This document shows positions 1-8,566 of a DNA stretch of 49,528 nucleotides, one piece after another. The DNA is taken from assembly GCF_003423665.1 (NCBI RefSeq), contig NZ_BFBY01000005.1, positions 1-49,528 on the forward strand, written 5' to 3'. Origin of the DNA: Lactobacillus rodentium (lineage in GTDB: Bacteria > Bacillota > Bacilli > Lactobacillales > Lactobacillaceae). Under the pieces are notes generated by a model. It was not told where the DNA came from. It saw nothing but the letters and a program-made list of their open reading frames with translations, and did not search any database. The translations under genes and the position numbers were made by a program. Numbering within the stretch: position 1 is the stretch's first letter; every line of letters starts with the position of its first letter.

Positions 1-190
<190 letters not shown>

Positions 191-310
191 CCCATAAGAA
201 ATGAGCTTGAAATAGCTCATGATATTTTTTAATTTGTTATCACAAATTTATTGCTTGCGAATTGACTTCGCTTATTGATTGGGGTTAAAAACCCCGCACA
301 CTTTTCAGCG

Positions 311-334
311 AAACTTTGTTCAGTTTTCAAGGTA
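311..334 (-). promoter_or_regulatory. rRNA leader box (boxA-like)
   Basis: Read on the minus strand, the segment upstream of 16S contains TTGAAAACTGAACAAAG, the stretch commonly found in Firmicutes pre-rRNA leaders and associated with Nus-type antitermination. It lies about 125 nt before the mature 16S start and downstream of the promoters, as expected. Assignment rests on sequence resemblance only. Confidence 0.55.
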
Positions 335-361
335 CTACCAGCTGACTAAGTCAGCTCAATA

Positions 362-573
362 ATTATAACACATATATTTTCATTATGCAAGAACTTTTTT
401 GAATTATTTTTCAAAAGAAGTTTAAAACTTGCAGTTGAATTAGTGCTTTATAATTGTAACAAAAATGTAATACTTTTGTCAAGAACTTTTTTCATTTCTT
501 TTTTTAAAACATTTTTGTTTGCTTCTTAAAAATGAAGCTTAATAAATATATCATCATTTTTAATGTTTGGCAA
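362..573 (-). promoter_or_regulatory. Three stacked rRNA promoters
   Basis: Three minus-strand promoters share a TTCTTG-containing -35 block. The proximal one has TTGCAT (385-390), 17 bp, TATAAT (362-367). The middle one has TTGACA (477-482), 18 bp, TACAAT (453-458). The distal one has TTGCCA (568-573), 17 bp, TATATT (545-550). Each is preceded by A/T tracts that could act as UP elements. Tandem promoters with AT-rich upstream tracts are normal for rrn operons; three near-identical -35 blocks suggest local duplication. Confidence 0.75.
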
Positions 574-630
574 GAACTTTTTTGAATTATTTTTAGTTCA
601 AATTGCTTACCTCTTGTTGAAGCATTTAAT

Positions 631-693
631 ACTTTACATGCATCTGGAATAAATGTCAACATTTTTTTAGCATTTTTTTGCTTAGAGTGCTAA
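631..693 (-). promoter_or_regulatory. Far upstream promoter with a CIRCE-like element
   Basis: A fourth minus-strand promoter has TTGACA (654-659), 17 bp, TAAAGT (631-636). Just upstream lies TTAGCATTT, 9 nt, GAGTGCTAA (667-693), which matches the HrcA operator CIRCE at 16 of 18 arm positions with the exact 9-nt spacer. No heat-shock gene is adjacent; the next gene downstream in this direction is 16S rRNA. It may be a real operator, a relic, or chance. Confidence 0.45.
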
Positions 694-734
694 AAATATG
701 ATCAAAACCTTACTACAGCTAGATTTTAAGCATT

Positions 735-760
735 AAAAAAAGAGAGATTTAATCTCTCTT
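735..760 (-). terminator. Terminator of the amino-acid permease gene
   Basis: The minus strand has an AAGAGAGATT / AATCTCTCTT stem followed by a T run. The stem overlaps the permease stop codon. Confidence 0.85.
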
Positions 761-2162
761 AATTTTTATTTTGCAATTTAGAATGTCTAATTCCATAAAT
801 TAAATAAATTAATAAGCCTAATAACATCCAAATACTTACCATTATTTTTGTTGTTTTGGGAAGCATTACTACAAAATAGACACTTAATAATCCCGCAATA
901 ATTGGCAATACTGGATAACCCGGCATTTTAAACCCTGAATTTTTAATATCTTCTCTTCTTCTTAAAGGAATAATTCCAAAAGAAATGAAGGCAAAAGCGA
1001 TTAATGTTCCGGCATTGATTAATGAGGCTAATTGAACTAAAGGAACTAGGCCTGCAAAAATCGCCCCAATTATAGTAGAAATAATAATTGCGTTATTGGG
1101 AATCATTTTTTGGTTATGGACTTTTCCCATACTTTTAGGTAATAATCCATCCCTACCTAGAGCATAAAGTAATCTTGATCCTCCTAATAGCATTGCAATC
1201 ATTGCTGTAAAGATCCCTACTAGCGCCCCGACAGTGATTAACTTGTTCCATGCGTTTAATCCTACCACCTTTAATGCATATGCCGCTGGATCATCAACAT
1301 TAAGATGTTTATAATTTACCATTCCAGTTAAGACTAAGGAAAAGCTTACATATAAGATTACAGCAATCAAAACTGTTCCTAAAATTCCTTTGACAACATT
1401 TTTTTCTGGATGAACAGTTTCAGCTGAGTTAGCTGCTAAGGCATCAAATCCGATAAAAGCAAAGAAAACTGTGGCAGCAGCTGTCGATATTCCTCCAATT
1501 CCCCATGGTTCAGTTCTAAATTCTTTAGGATAAAAAGGAACATAATTTTGTGCCTTAGTATAAAAAATACCTACTACAATGAATAAGATAATAATTGCCA
1601 CTTTCAAAATCACAGCGAAGTTTTCTATTTTTTTGGACATATTGCCGCCTTGATACAAGATGATGGCGATCAATAGGATAATGACTACCGCCGAAATATT
1701 TATAATTCCACCTTCCATCGGCCCTGCTTGAAGAGACTTAGGTAAATTGATACCAATTGCTTCTAAAATATTATTATTAAAATATGATGCAAAACCTGTC
1801 GCTTCTGCTGAAACTGCTAAGAAATATTCTAATAACAAGCCCCAACCGATAAGCCAACCTACAATTTCTCCATATACTACTGAGCCAAATGAATAGGCAG
1901 ATCCTGCAACTGGCATAGCCGAAGAAAATTCCGCATAAGCCATCCCTACCATTCCCGAAACAATAGCTGCCAGTAAAAATGCGATCGCTACTGCCGGACC
2001 AGCATGTTGAGCTGCTTCGTGCCCAGGTAAAATAAAAATTCCCGTTCCGATTACTGCGCCAATACCTAAGGCAACTAAATCTTTTGCATTAAGTGAACGT
2101 GTTAAGCGTGCATCAGCTTTTAAAAAGGTATCGACAGATACTTTCTTAAAAATATTCTTCAT
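759..2162 (-). CDS. APC-family amino-acid permease (cationic amino-acid transporter type)
   Basis: A 467-residue integral membrane protein with about 12 hydrophobic segments. The APC signature GIGAVIGTGIF lies at residues 33-43 in the first helix, and YAEFSSAMPVAGSAY follows near 76-90. The GSAYSF and VGWLIGWGLLLEY stretches resemble the CAT/YfnA branch, which exchanges or imports amino acids with protons; the substrate cannot be read from sequence. The start ATG has a clear Shine-Dalgarno (GGAGA). It is a single-gene unit with its own terminator, running in the same direction as the 16S gene but upstream of the rrn promoters. Confidence 0.85.
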   Translation of the reverse strand: MKNIFKKVSVDTFLKADARLTRSLNAKDLVALGIGAVIGTGIFILPGHEAAQHAGPAVAIAFLLAAIVSGMVGMAYAEFSSAMPVAGSAYSFGSVVYGEIVGWLIGWGLLLEYFLAVSAEATGFASYFNNNILEAIGINLPKSLQAGPMEGGIINISAVVIILLIAIILYQGGNMSKKIENFAVILKVAIIILFIVVGIFYTKAQNYVPFYPKEFRTEPWGIGGISTAAATVFFAFIGFDALAANSAETVHPEKNVVKGILGTVLIAVILYVSFSLVLTGMVNYKHLNVDDPAAYALKVVGLNAWNKLITVGALVGIFTAMIAMLLGGSRLLYALGRDGLLPKSMGKVHNQKMIPNNAIIISTIIGAIFAGLVPLVQLASLINAGTLIAFAFISFGIIPLRRREDIKNSGFKMPGYPVLPIIAGLLSVYFVVMLPKTTKIMVSIWMLLGLLIYLIYGIRHSKLQNKN

Positions 2163-2232
2163 TCTGCGTCTCCGTTTTAATTTATTTTTCCTTATTTTAT
2201 CCTATAATTACCATTTTTTCATTATTTTTCAG

Positions 2233-2268
2233 CAAAAAAAAGACCTTTCCAATTGGAAAGGTCTTTCA
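2233..2268 (-). terminator. Terminator of clpL
   Basis: The AAAGACCTTTCC / GGAAAGGTCTTT stem (2239-2266) is followed on the minus strand by a run of eight T. Confidence 0.9.
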
Positions 2269-2307
2269 GTGTCTTAAGTAATTCTATTAAATTACTTATC
2301 TATTATA

Positions 2308-4431
2308 TTACTTTTCTGCTTTTTTATCAGATTTATTTTCTTTAGCTTCTTTTTCAGCTTCTTTAATGTCTTTTCTTTCTTGATCACGAGTTTCACGATC
2401 GAATAAGACATTATCAATTGGCTTGTCATTTAAGTACAAGTGCTTGTCATCAATAGTGAATTTAACTTCTTTAGTATCTGGTTGATCCACAATTAATTTA
2501 GCTGCTGGAGTTTCAAGATCTTGTTCAACAACTCTTCTTAATGGACGAGCACCAAATTCTTTGTCATAGCCCTTCTTAGCTAAGTACTTCTTAGCATCAG
2601 TAGTTACGTGAAGTTTTACATCTCTCTTAGCAAGTGAAGCTTCCATCTTCTTCAAGTAAAGATCTAAGATCTTAAGCATATCTTCACTAGTTAATGAGTT
2701 AAATGGAACAATAGCATCAAGACGGTTTAAGAATTCAGGTCTGAAGTAAACTTCAAGAGCCTTACGTAAAGCAGCTTGATCATCGCCTTCTAATAACTTG
2801 TCTGAGTAACCAGCATTTGAAGTCATGATGATAATTGTATCTTTGAATGAAATAGTTCTACCTTGAGCATCAGTCAAGCGACCATCATCCATGATTTGAA
2901 GCAAAGCGTTGAAGACTTGTGGGTTAGCTTTTTCAATTTCATCAAGCAAAATTAATGAGTATGGTTGGTGACGAATCTTTTCAGTTAATTGTCCACCTTC
3001 ACCATAACCAACATAACCTGGAGCTGAACCAATTAATTTGTTAACAGCCATTTGGTCTTGATATTCAGACATATCCAAACGAACTAAAGCGTTTGAACTA
3101 CCAAATAACTTAACAGCTAATTGCTTAGCCAATTCAGTCTTACCAACACCAGTAGGTCCAGTTAATAAGAATGAACCTGTTGGACGGTTAGAATCTTTGA
3201 AGACTTGCTTACGTGCAATAGCATCAGTAATGATATCAATTGCCTTATCTTGGTCAATAACAACCTTCTTCAAGTCAGCAGCCAAGTTAGCATTCTTTTG
3301 AGCTTCATTTGCATTAATTTCACTCATTGGAATACCAGTCTTAGTTTGGATTAACTTGTACAAGTCATCTGCAGTAACTTTGGCTTCACTAGCTTTACCT
3401 GCAGTCTTAAGATCCTTCTTTAAGCCTTCGATATCTTTCTTAATCTTAGCTGCTTCATCATATTTTTCATCTTTAGCAGCTTCATCTTTCTTAGCTTCTA
3501 AGGCCTTGATCTTATTCTTAATTGAAGTTTCGTCTTTTTGGTCCATATTCAAGGACTTCTTAGCACCAGCTTCATCCATTAAGTCAATAGCCTTGTCAGG
3601 TAAGTGACGGTCATTAATGTAACGATCTGAAAGTTCTGCAGCAAGTTTCAATGCATCTGGATCATATTTAACATTGTGATACTTTTCATATCTTGGAGCT
3701 AAACCTTCCAAGATCTTAATTGCATCCTCAATTGTTGGTTCAGGAACTTGAACTGGTTGGAATCTACGAGCTAATGCAGGATCCTTTTCGATTTGTTGGT
3801 ATTCACTAGTAGTAGTAGCACCAATTACACGAAGATCACCATTTGCCAAAGCAGGTTTCAAAATGTTAGCTGCATCCCCAGAATTATTTTCTGAATCAGT
3901 TGAACCAGCACCAACAATATTGTGTAATTCATCGATAAAGAGAATAGTCTTACGATCACCCTTAGCTTTATCAATAATTTGCTTCAATTTTTCTTCAAAA
4001 CTACCACGTAATGAAGTACCAGCAACTAATTCGTTAATGTTTAATTCAATAATGTGTGCATCCTTTAATTTTTCAGGAACATCACCATCAGCAATTCTTT
4101 GAGCTAAACCTTCAACAACTGAAGTTTTACCAACACCAGCAGGTCCAGTTAAAACAGGGTTGTTCTTCTTACGTCTACTCAAAATTTCAATAACTTGGTC
4201 AATAACTTCAGTACGGCCGATAACAGGATCATATTTTCCTTCTTTGGCTTGCTTAGTTAAATCCACACCAATAGGCTTTTCTTGTTGTTGTTGACCATTT
4301 TGACCTTGTTGAGGCATTTGACCTCTTGTAGGTTGACCTGACATTCTTCGACTACTGTCGTCAAAGAAACCACTGTTTAATTCGTTGAATAGATCATCAA
4401 AATTATAGTTTCCACTATCAAAGTATGGCAT
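2308..4431 (-). CDS. clpL: Clp-type AAA+ chaperone/disaggregase ClpL
   Basis: A two-ring AAA+ unfoldase of about 707 residues. It lacks the usual Clp N-domain and instead begins with an Asn/Asp/Phe-rich segment and a Gln/Gly-rich tract (about 30-55), which is typical of ClpL. The first ATPase has GPAGVGKTS (about 96-104) and FIDELHNIVGAG; a short coiled-coil middle domain (about 310-345) is rich in Lys/Glu/Ala; the second ATPase has GPTGVGKTELAK and ILLDEIEKANPQVFN. The tail is Lys/Glu-rich. ClpL rescues aggregated proteins under heat and other stress. A GTG at 4440 lies only 1 nt from AGGAG, so the ATG at 4431 is preferred. A promoter and CIRCE-like repeat sit upstream. Confidence 0.9.
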   Translation of the reverse strand: MPYFDSGNYNFDDLFNELNSGFFDDSSRRMSGQPTRGQMPQQGQNGQQQQEKPIGVDLTKQAKEGKYDPVIGRTEVIDQVIEILSRRKKNNPVLTGPAGVGKTSVVEGLAQRIADGDVPEKLKDAHIIELNINELVAGTSLRGSFEEKLKQIIDKAKGDRKTILFIDELHNIVGAGSTDSENNSGDAANILKPALANGDLRVIGATTTSEYQQIEKDPALARRFQPVQVPEPTIEDAIKILEGLAPRYEKYHNVKYDPDALKLAAELSDRYINDRHLPDKAIDLMDEAGAKKSLNMDQKDETSIKNKIKALEAKKDEAAKDEKYDEAAKIKKDIEGLKKDLKTAGKASEAKVTADDLYKLIQTKTGIPMSEINANEAQKNANLAADLKKVVIDQDKAIDIITDAIARKQVFKDSNRPTGSFLLTGPTGVGKTELAKQLAVKLFGSSNALVRLDMSEYQDQMAVNKLIGSAPGYVGYGEGGQLTEKIRHQPYSLILLDEIEKANPQVFNALLQIMDDGRLTDAQGRTISFKDTIIIMTSNAGYSDKLLEGDDQAALRKALEVYFRPEFLNRLDAIVPFNSLTSEDMLKILDLYLKKMEASLAKRDVKLHVTTDAKKYLAKKGYDKEFGARPLRRVVEQDLETPAAKLIVDQPDTKEVKFTIDDKHLYLNDKPIDNVLFDRETRDQERKDIKEAEKEAKENKSDKKAEK

Positions 4432-4456
4432 ACTCCACACACTCCTCTATTAATAT

Positions 4457-4483
4457 TTAGCACTCACTTTTTCTATGTGCTAT
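4457..4483 (-). promoter_or_regulatory. Degenerate CIRCE-like operator upstream of clpL
   Basis: One arm is a perfect TTAGCACTC (4457-4465). After 9 nt the other arm matches GAGTGCTAA at 6 of 9 positions (4475-4483). It lies between the predicted promoter and the clpL start, where CIRCE usually sits. HrcA control is inferred. No CtsR heptad repeat was seen. Confidence 0.45.
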
Positions 4484-4498
4484 TCATCTCACGCTTTT

Positions 4499-4527
4499 AT
4501 TATCGTCCCCAAATTGAAGAAATGCAA
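4499..4527 (-). promoter_or_regulatory. clpL promoter
   Basis: On the minus strand TTGCAT (4522-4527) and GATAAT (4499-4504) are 17 bp apart, about 68 nt before the start codon. The CIRCE-like repeat follows in the leader. Confidence 0.6.
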
Positions 4528-4605
4528 TAAATTTGATTTGCTTTTTTTGTTAGTCAGTCCCTTGTGAAATAACTTATTATATTTAGTTCTTTATTCAATA
4601 AGCAA

Positions 4606-4647
4606 AGTAAAAAGGTTTGTGAAATTAATTTCACAAACCTTTTTACT
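4606..4647 (-). terminator. Strong terminator after the DUF915-type hydrolase
   Basis: The long palindrome GTAAAAAGGTTTGTGAAATT / AATTTCACAAACCTTTTTAC has T-rich flanks on both sides. It ends the PTS-hydrolase unit and overlaps its last codons. Confidence 0.85.
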
Positions 4648-5551
4648 TTTTCTTTTTCTTACTATTCAATTCGAAACGTTTAATATTGTTTGCCGGTTGT
4701 TGATTTTCTCGTTCTTTTTGCGTATTTAAGAGGTATTGTTCAATTACTTGAACCACTTCTTTATTTTGCGGTAGTGATGAATGTTGTGCATCAGCACCCG
4801 TGACCGTCATTGCCGTATAGTGTTTAACCTGATTTTGAAAAATATATTTTCCGGCCTCAGCACTACTTTCTGGTACTAACCCATCAGAATCATAACTTTC
4901 TCCCCCATAAATTGAATATACAATTAAGGAAGAAGGAATTTTTTTCTTATTTTTGATGAATTCATTTAACATCAAGGTTCGATTTTTACTATTAGTTTCA
5001 TCAAAATTATAAGGTGTTCCCAAAGTCATTAACTTTTTGATTGAAATTTCATCTTCATATTGATCATAATAGTGCTCTAGCCAATACGTCCAAATTAGGC
5101 CTCCATTTGAATGACCAAAAGCCTTAAAATTATTAAATTTATATTGTTCAGTCAGAGCATTAAAAGCAATATCAAACCAACGAGCTTGTTTTTTAATATT
5201 GCTATAACCATCACGGTTATTCTCAAATCCCACCACAATAAATGGCTCATTATCATTACGGTCGATTTTGCCACTATACTTTATACTTCCATCTGTTTGG
5301 ACTTCAATTTTGAGCAAAGAGTGATTACGATGAGTATCTTTATTAAGTAAAGTAACTAGTTCATTAAAACGATTAGTCGTCGCACTTGAACCTGGAATCA
5401 TAATAACGGGAGACATCATTGACTTACGCCGTTCTGCCATAATTTTATTGGTATTTTTCATCCAAAAGAAGGTTGGGATTGCCAAAATAACCAAAAAGGC
5501 TAGCGTCACAATAATAATAAATTTATTTTTTCTTTTACTATTCAAAGGCAA
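4643..5551 (-). CDS. Membrane-anchored alpha/beta hydrolase, DUF915 type
   Basis: About 302 residues: a short cationic N-terminus, one membrane segment (IIIVTLAFLVILAIPTFF), then an exported alpha/beta-hydrolase domain. The nucleophile elbow is GHSNGG, with a likely acid in the YDSDG loop and a histidine in AQHSSLPQN. This is the DUF915 pattern of cell-surface hydrolases common in lactobacilli; the substrate is unknown. An ATG exists at 5572, but the GGAG at about 5557-5560 sits 5 nt before the TTG at 5551, so TTG is preferred. Either way the start overlaps the end of the upstream EIIC gene, which implies translational coupling. Confidence 0.8.
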   Translation of the reverse strand: MPLNSKRKNKFIIIVTLAFLVILAIPTFFWMKNTNKIMAERRKSMMSPVIMIPGSSATTNRFNELVTLLNKDTHRNHSLLKIEVQTDGSIKYSGKIDRNDNEPFIVVGFENNRDGYSNIKKQARWFDIAFNALTEQYKFNNFKAFGHSNGGLIWTYWLEHYYDQYEDEISIKKLMTLGTPYNFDETNSKNRTLMLNEFIKNKKKIPSSLIVYSIYGGESYDSDGLVPESSAEAGKYIFQNQVKHYTAMTVTGADAQHSSLPQNKEVVQVIEQYLLNTQKERENQQPANNIKRFELNSKKKKK

Positions 5552-6863
5552 CTTCTCTCCCCTCTCTTTCATTTATTCTAGTAATCTCATCCTCAACTTT
5601 AGCGGCGATTTTAACCACTGGAAGATAGAGTAAAATATCCATCACGAACAATAATAGTGAGAGTATTAACGCATTCCAGTTACCATTTGTTCCAATAAAA
5701 GCAACTAATGGCCCAGGTGTTCCTGTTAAAATTGGATAAGCAGACGTCGGCACCCAGCCCAAGGCAATTGCACTAGCTGCAATCAATATATTTAAAACAG
5801 GCAAAAATACGTATGGCACTAAATAAAGTGGATTTAAAATAATTGGAATCCCTACTAATGCACCTTGATTTGAACTAAATAAGGTCGGAATAAAGGACCA
5901 GCGTGCCACTCTAACAGTATTTTGATATTTATAAATTAGTAAAATTGCAATCAAAAGAGCTAAGGTTAACCCGCTACCACCAAAACGTCCATAAGATTGA
6001 TAGATGCTATTTCCTAAAAATTTATTAGGTACATTCCAACTCGAACCATGGCGCAACGCATAATTTAAATTAGCGACCGTCGTTGCACTCGAACTATTAG
6101 AGGTCAATTGTAAGATGGGCTGCGTCATTCCCATCCAATTCAAGACCAAGGCTAAAATAAGTAATGGTACATATTCCCAAATATTAAGGTTATTCTGACC
6201 TTCATTTTGGAAAAACTGGTAAATATTGCTAGCTACTACTTCAAATTGAACTATTGTTGCTAATGCACCTACAATCAAACCCAATGTAAGAGAAAGAACT
6301 AAAGGTTTAAAAGCCGCAAAAGCTCTTTTTTCAATTCTTTTTGAATCTTCATGACTTACATGACGAAAGTCTGCTCCTAAAAACCTAAAGATCAAACCAA
6401 CAATATAACCTACTACCAGGGCAAATATTAAGCTCTGCACGCCCAACGAACGCCAATTAAAATTCATTTGAAGATTTGAGCTATCTGGTTGTTTGAAACG
6501 ATAAGTACACAATAATAAACTAAGCATCCCTGTTAAACCGGCCATTTGGGCATCTTTATGATAAGTTTTTGCAGTAAAATGGGCCGCAAAATATACGACA
6601 AAAAGTCCCATTGTATTAAAAATCACATTAGATAAGCCTTGGCAAGCATACCAAGCCGCATTATAAACTGAATCTGGCATCCAATTATCAAAATAACAAA
6701 TATTAGAAATCAAACTATCATCTGAAAAAACACTACGCCATAAAAATTGAAAAAAACTACCAATTATTGCTAATGGCATAACCATTTTCAAAGTTTGGTC
6801 AGTTATTCTAAAGAAAATCTTTTTTCTAAACCAGAGAGTTGCTCTTAATACAATATTTTCCAT
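5538..6863 (-). CDS. PTS EIIC component (lactose/cellobiose family), orphan
   Basis: A 441-residue polytopic protein resembling CelB/LacE-type EIIC permeases. Supporting stretches are the N-terminal ITDQTLKMVMPLAIIGSFFQ, the central GMTQPILQLTSNSS loop, the GSGLTLAL segment and the C-terminal GTPGPLVAFIGTNGNW. It should move a sugar while EIIB phosphorylates it, but no EIIA or EIIB gene is adjacent, so partners must be supplied from elsewhere or the protein works differently. It overlaps the following hydrolase gene. A possible minus-strand -10 (TATAAT, 6900-6905) lies upstream. The sugar cannot be assigned. Confidence 0.8.
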   Translation of the reverse strand: MENIVLRATLWFRKKIFFRITDQTLKMVMPLAIIGSFFQFLWRSVFSDDSLISNICYFDNWMPDSVYNAAWYACQGLSNVIFNTMGLFVVYFAAHFTAKTYHKDAQMAGLTGMLSLLLCTYRFKQPDSSNLQMNFNWRSLGVQSLIFALVVGYIVGLIFRFLGADFRHVSHEDSKRIEKRAFAAFKPLVLSLTLGLIVGALATIVQFEVVASNIYQFFQNEGQNNLNIWEYVPLLILALVLNWMGMTQPILQLTSNSSSATTVANLNYALRHGSSWNVPNKFLGNSIYQSYGRFGGSGLTLALLIAILLIYKYQNTVRVARWSFIPTLFSSNQGALVGIPIILNPLYLVPYVFLPVLNILIAASAIALGWVPTSAYPILTGTPGPLVAFIGTNGNWNALILSLLLFVMDILLYLPVVKIAAKVEDEITRINEREGREVAFE

Positions 6864-6961
6864 CTATTACACTCAATCTTTGTAAAACTATTCTCATTCA
6901 TTATAAAGGAGTCTCATTAAAATAAATAATTTTTCACAATTTCTAAATACTTTATGCTTCA

Positions 6962-6970
6962 TGTTATAAT
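6962..6970 (+). promoter_or_regulatory. Extended -10 promoter of the small protein gene
   Basis: TGTTATAAT is an extended -10 (TGn plus a perfect TATAAT) about 25 nt before the start codon. There is no good -35, which is usual for this promoter class. Confidence 0.6.
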
Positions 6971-6995
6971 GATGCTATATATAAAGGAGAAAATG

Positions 6996-7226
6996 ATGGG
7001 AAAAAATAATTGGACTTTTGATGAAGAGACTGAACGATTAATTCGATATTATCTAAACCATTCCGAAGATACACGTGAAACCTTAATGCTTGCAGCCGTT
7101 AAATCTTATATCAGTGATCATTTAACTGCCAAGCAATTAAAACATGCACGTCAGCATACCGGTAAAGATGCATTTGATACTCAAGATGTTATGCGAAGTT
7201 TTAGTGATAGCTGGTTAGAAGATTAA
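6996..7226 (+). CDS. Small soluble protein of unknown function
   Basis: A 76-residue acidic/basic mixed protein with no membrane segment or signal peptide, beginning MGKNNWTFDEETE. It appears mainly helical (ERLIRYYLNHSEDTRETLMLA). I do not recognise a family. The Shine-Dalgarno GGAG (6986-6989) is 6 nt from the ATG at 6996 and 3 nt from the ATG at 6993, so the former is chosen. The leader is very short, and the gene has its own terminator, making it a monocistronic unit divergent from the PTS gene. Confidence 0.7.
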   Translation: MGKNNWTFDEETERLIRYYLNHSEDTRETLMLAAVKSYISDHLTAKQLKHARQHTGKDAFDTQDVMRSFSDSWLED

Positions 7227-7228
7227 TA

Positions 7229-7258
7229 AAAAAGCTGTTCTAAGAGCGGCTTTTTTAT
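7229..7258 (+). terminator. Terminator of the small protein gene
   Basis: The AAAAAGCTGTTC / GAGCGGCTTTTTT stem contains wobble pairs and is followed by a T run. Confidence 0.8.
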
Positions 7259-7300
7259 TTTAAATTAAAGTATCTAATTTGTTTTCATAAGGAGACTTTT

Positions 7301-8494
7301 ATGTCACACAAAAAACGAGTAGATCCAATTCGATTACTTTGGCTTTTTGCAGGCTCATTAATTATTAATACTGGGATTAGCTTTATTTGGCCCTTAACCA
7401 CAATTTATATTCATAATTACCTTCATGAAACTCTGACAGTGGCCGGAATCGTACTTTTTATTAATTCAGCCTTTACTATGTTAGGGAACGCCATTGGTGG
7501 CTGGTTATTTGATAATTGGCATCCTTATCAAACCATTTTATTAGGAGTGACTACCGCTACAATCTCTACTTTTGCTTTAGTAATCTTTCATGGCTGGCCT
7601 GCATATCCGATTCTTTTAGTAACTTTAGGAATTGGCAATGGGATTGTCGTTACAGGACTGAATTCAACTGCCACTTTAATTAAAAGCCGTTCTACTTCAT
7701 ATGTCTTTAATGCTTTGTACTTTACTCAAAATCTTGGGCTCGTTTTTGGTTCTTTAATGGTAGGTTATATTTTACCTTTTGGGATTACTTATATTTTTCT
7801 ACTCGCCTTCATTATGTTTTTTATTTTTAATATTGTGGTAGCAGTAGAATATCGTAATTTGAACCAAGCACCACGACAAACATTTCAAACTACCACTGGT
7901 ACAAAGAAAAAGCCAAAACTTTCTCACAATTCTTTATTAACAATTAGTTCTATCTTAATTTGTGTCTTTGTTTCATGGGTAGCATATGAACAGTGGAACT
8001 CTAATATTTCATCTTATATGCTATCGCTACATATGAGTGTCAAAGATTACAGTCTCCTATGGACCTTAAATGCCATCTTAATTGTTTTTGTTCAACCTTT
8101 ACTCACATATTTTGACACCTGGTTAAGTAGTCATTTACATGGTCGACTTTACTTAGGTTTTAGTTTGTTTGGTCTAGCATTTTTACTATTAGTCGGTGCT
8201 CAACATTATTTAATCTTTGCTTTATCGATGGGATTACTTACAATCGGAGAAATATTTGCCTTTCCAGCAGTTTCTACTTTTGTTAATGATCATGCCCCGG
8301 TAACTGAAAAAGGAAAGTTTCAAGGTATAGTTCAAGCTATTACTTCTGCCGGCCGCGCCTTTGGTCCTTTAATTGGGGCTTTAATTATCGACTATAGTTC
8401 TTTTCAAATTCTTTTTATCTTCTGTACAGGAATTATTTTAGTTTCTGTTTTAGGCTTTGGGATAGTAAATAAAATTACTAAAAAAGATGATTAA
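7301..8494 (+). CDS. MFS transporter (drug-efflux-like)
   Basis: A 397-residue protein with about 12 membrane segments. The loop between helices 2 and 3 holds GGWLFDNWHPYQTILLG, a weak form of the MFS A-motif. A central cytoplasmic loop (about 190-207, Lys/Thr-rich) separates the two halves. The second half has GEIFAFPAVSTFVNDHAP and a glycine-rich GRAFGPLIGALI helix, as in multidrug or metabolite exporters. The start has AGGAG 6 nt upstream. It is expressed alone, with a terminator at the stop codon. The substrate is unknown. Confidence 0.8.
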   Translation: MSHKKRVDPIRLLWLFAGSLIINTGISFIWPLTTIYIHNYLHETLTVAGIVLFINSAFTMLGNAIGGWLFDNWHPYQTILLGVTTATISTFALVIFHGWPAYPILLVTLGIGNGIVVTGLNSTATLIKSRSTSYVFNALYFTQNLGLVFGSLMVGYILPFGITYIFLLAFIMFFIFNIVVAVEYRNLNQAPRQTFQTTTGTKKKPKLSHNSLLTISSILICVFVSWVAYEQWNSNISSYMLSLHMSVKDYSLLWTLNAILIVFVQPLLTYFDTWLSSHLHGRLYLGFSLFGLAFLLLVGAQHYLIFALSMGLLTIGEIFAFPAVSTFVNDHAPVTEKGKFQGIVQAITSAGRAFGPLIGALIIDYSSFQILFIFCTGIILVSVLGFGIVNKITKKDD

Positions 8495-8526
8495 ATCAGT
8501 TTAATTTAATCATCTTTATTTTTTTG
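8484..8526 (+). terminator. Terminator of the MFS gene
   Basis: The AAAGATGATTAAAT / ATTTAATCATCTTT stem overlaps the stop codon and is followed by TATTTTTTT. Confidence 0.85.
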
Positions 8527-8531
8527 CATAG

Positions 8532-8566
8532 AAAAAGCCTAATTCCACCAACATCGGAATCAGGCT
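8532..8566 (-). terminator. Terminator downstream of the dlt/serine-hydrolase unit
   Basis: The AGCCTGATTCC / GGAATTAGGCT stem (8536-8566, one mismatch) is followed on the minus strand by TTTTT. It is the first good minus-strand terminator after the serine hydrolase. It may instead belong to a separate small RNA (next entry). Confidence 0.75.
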
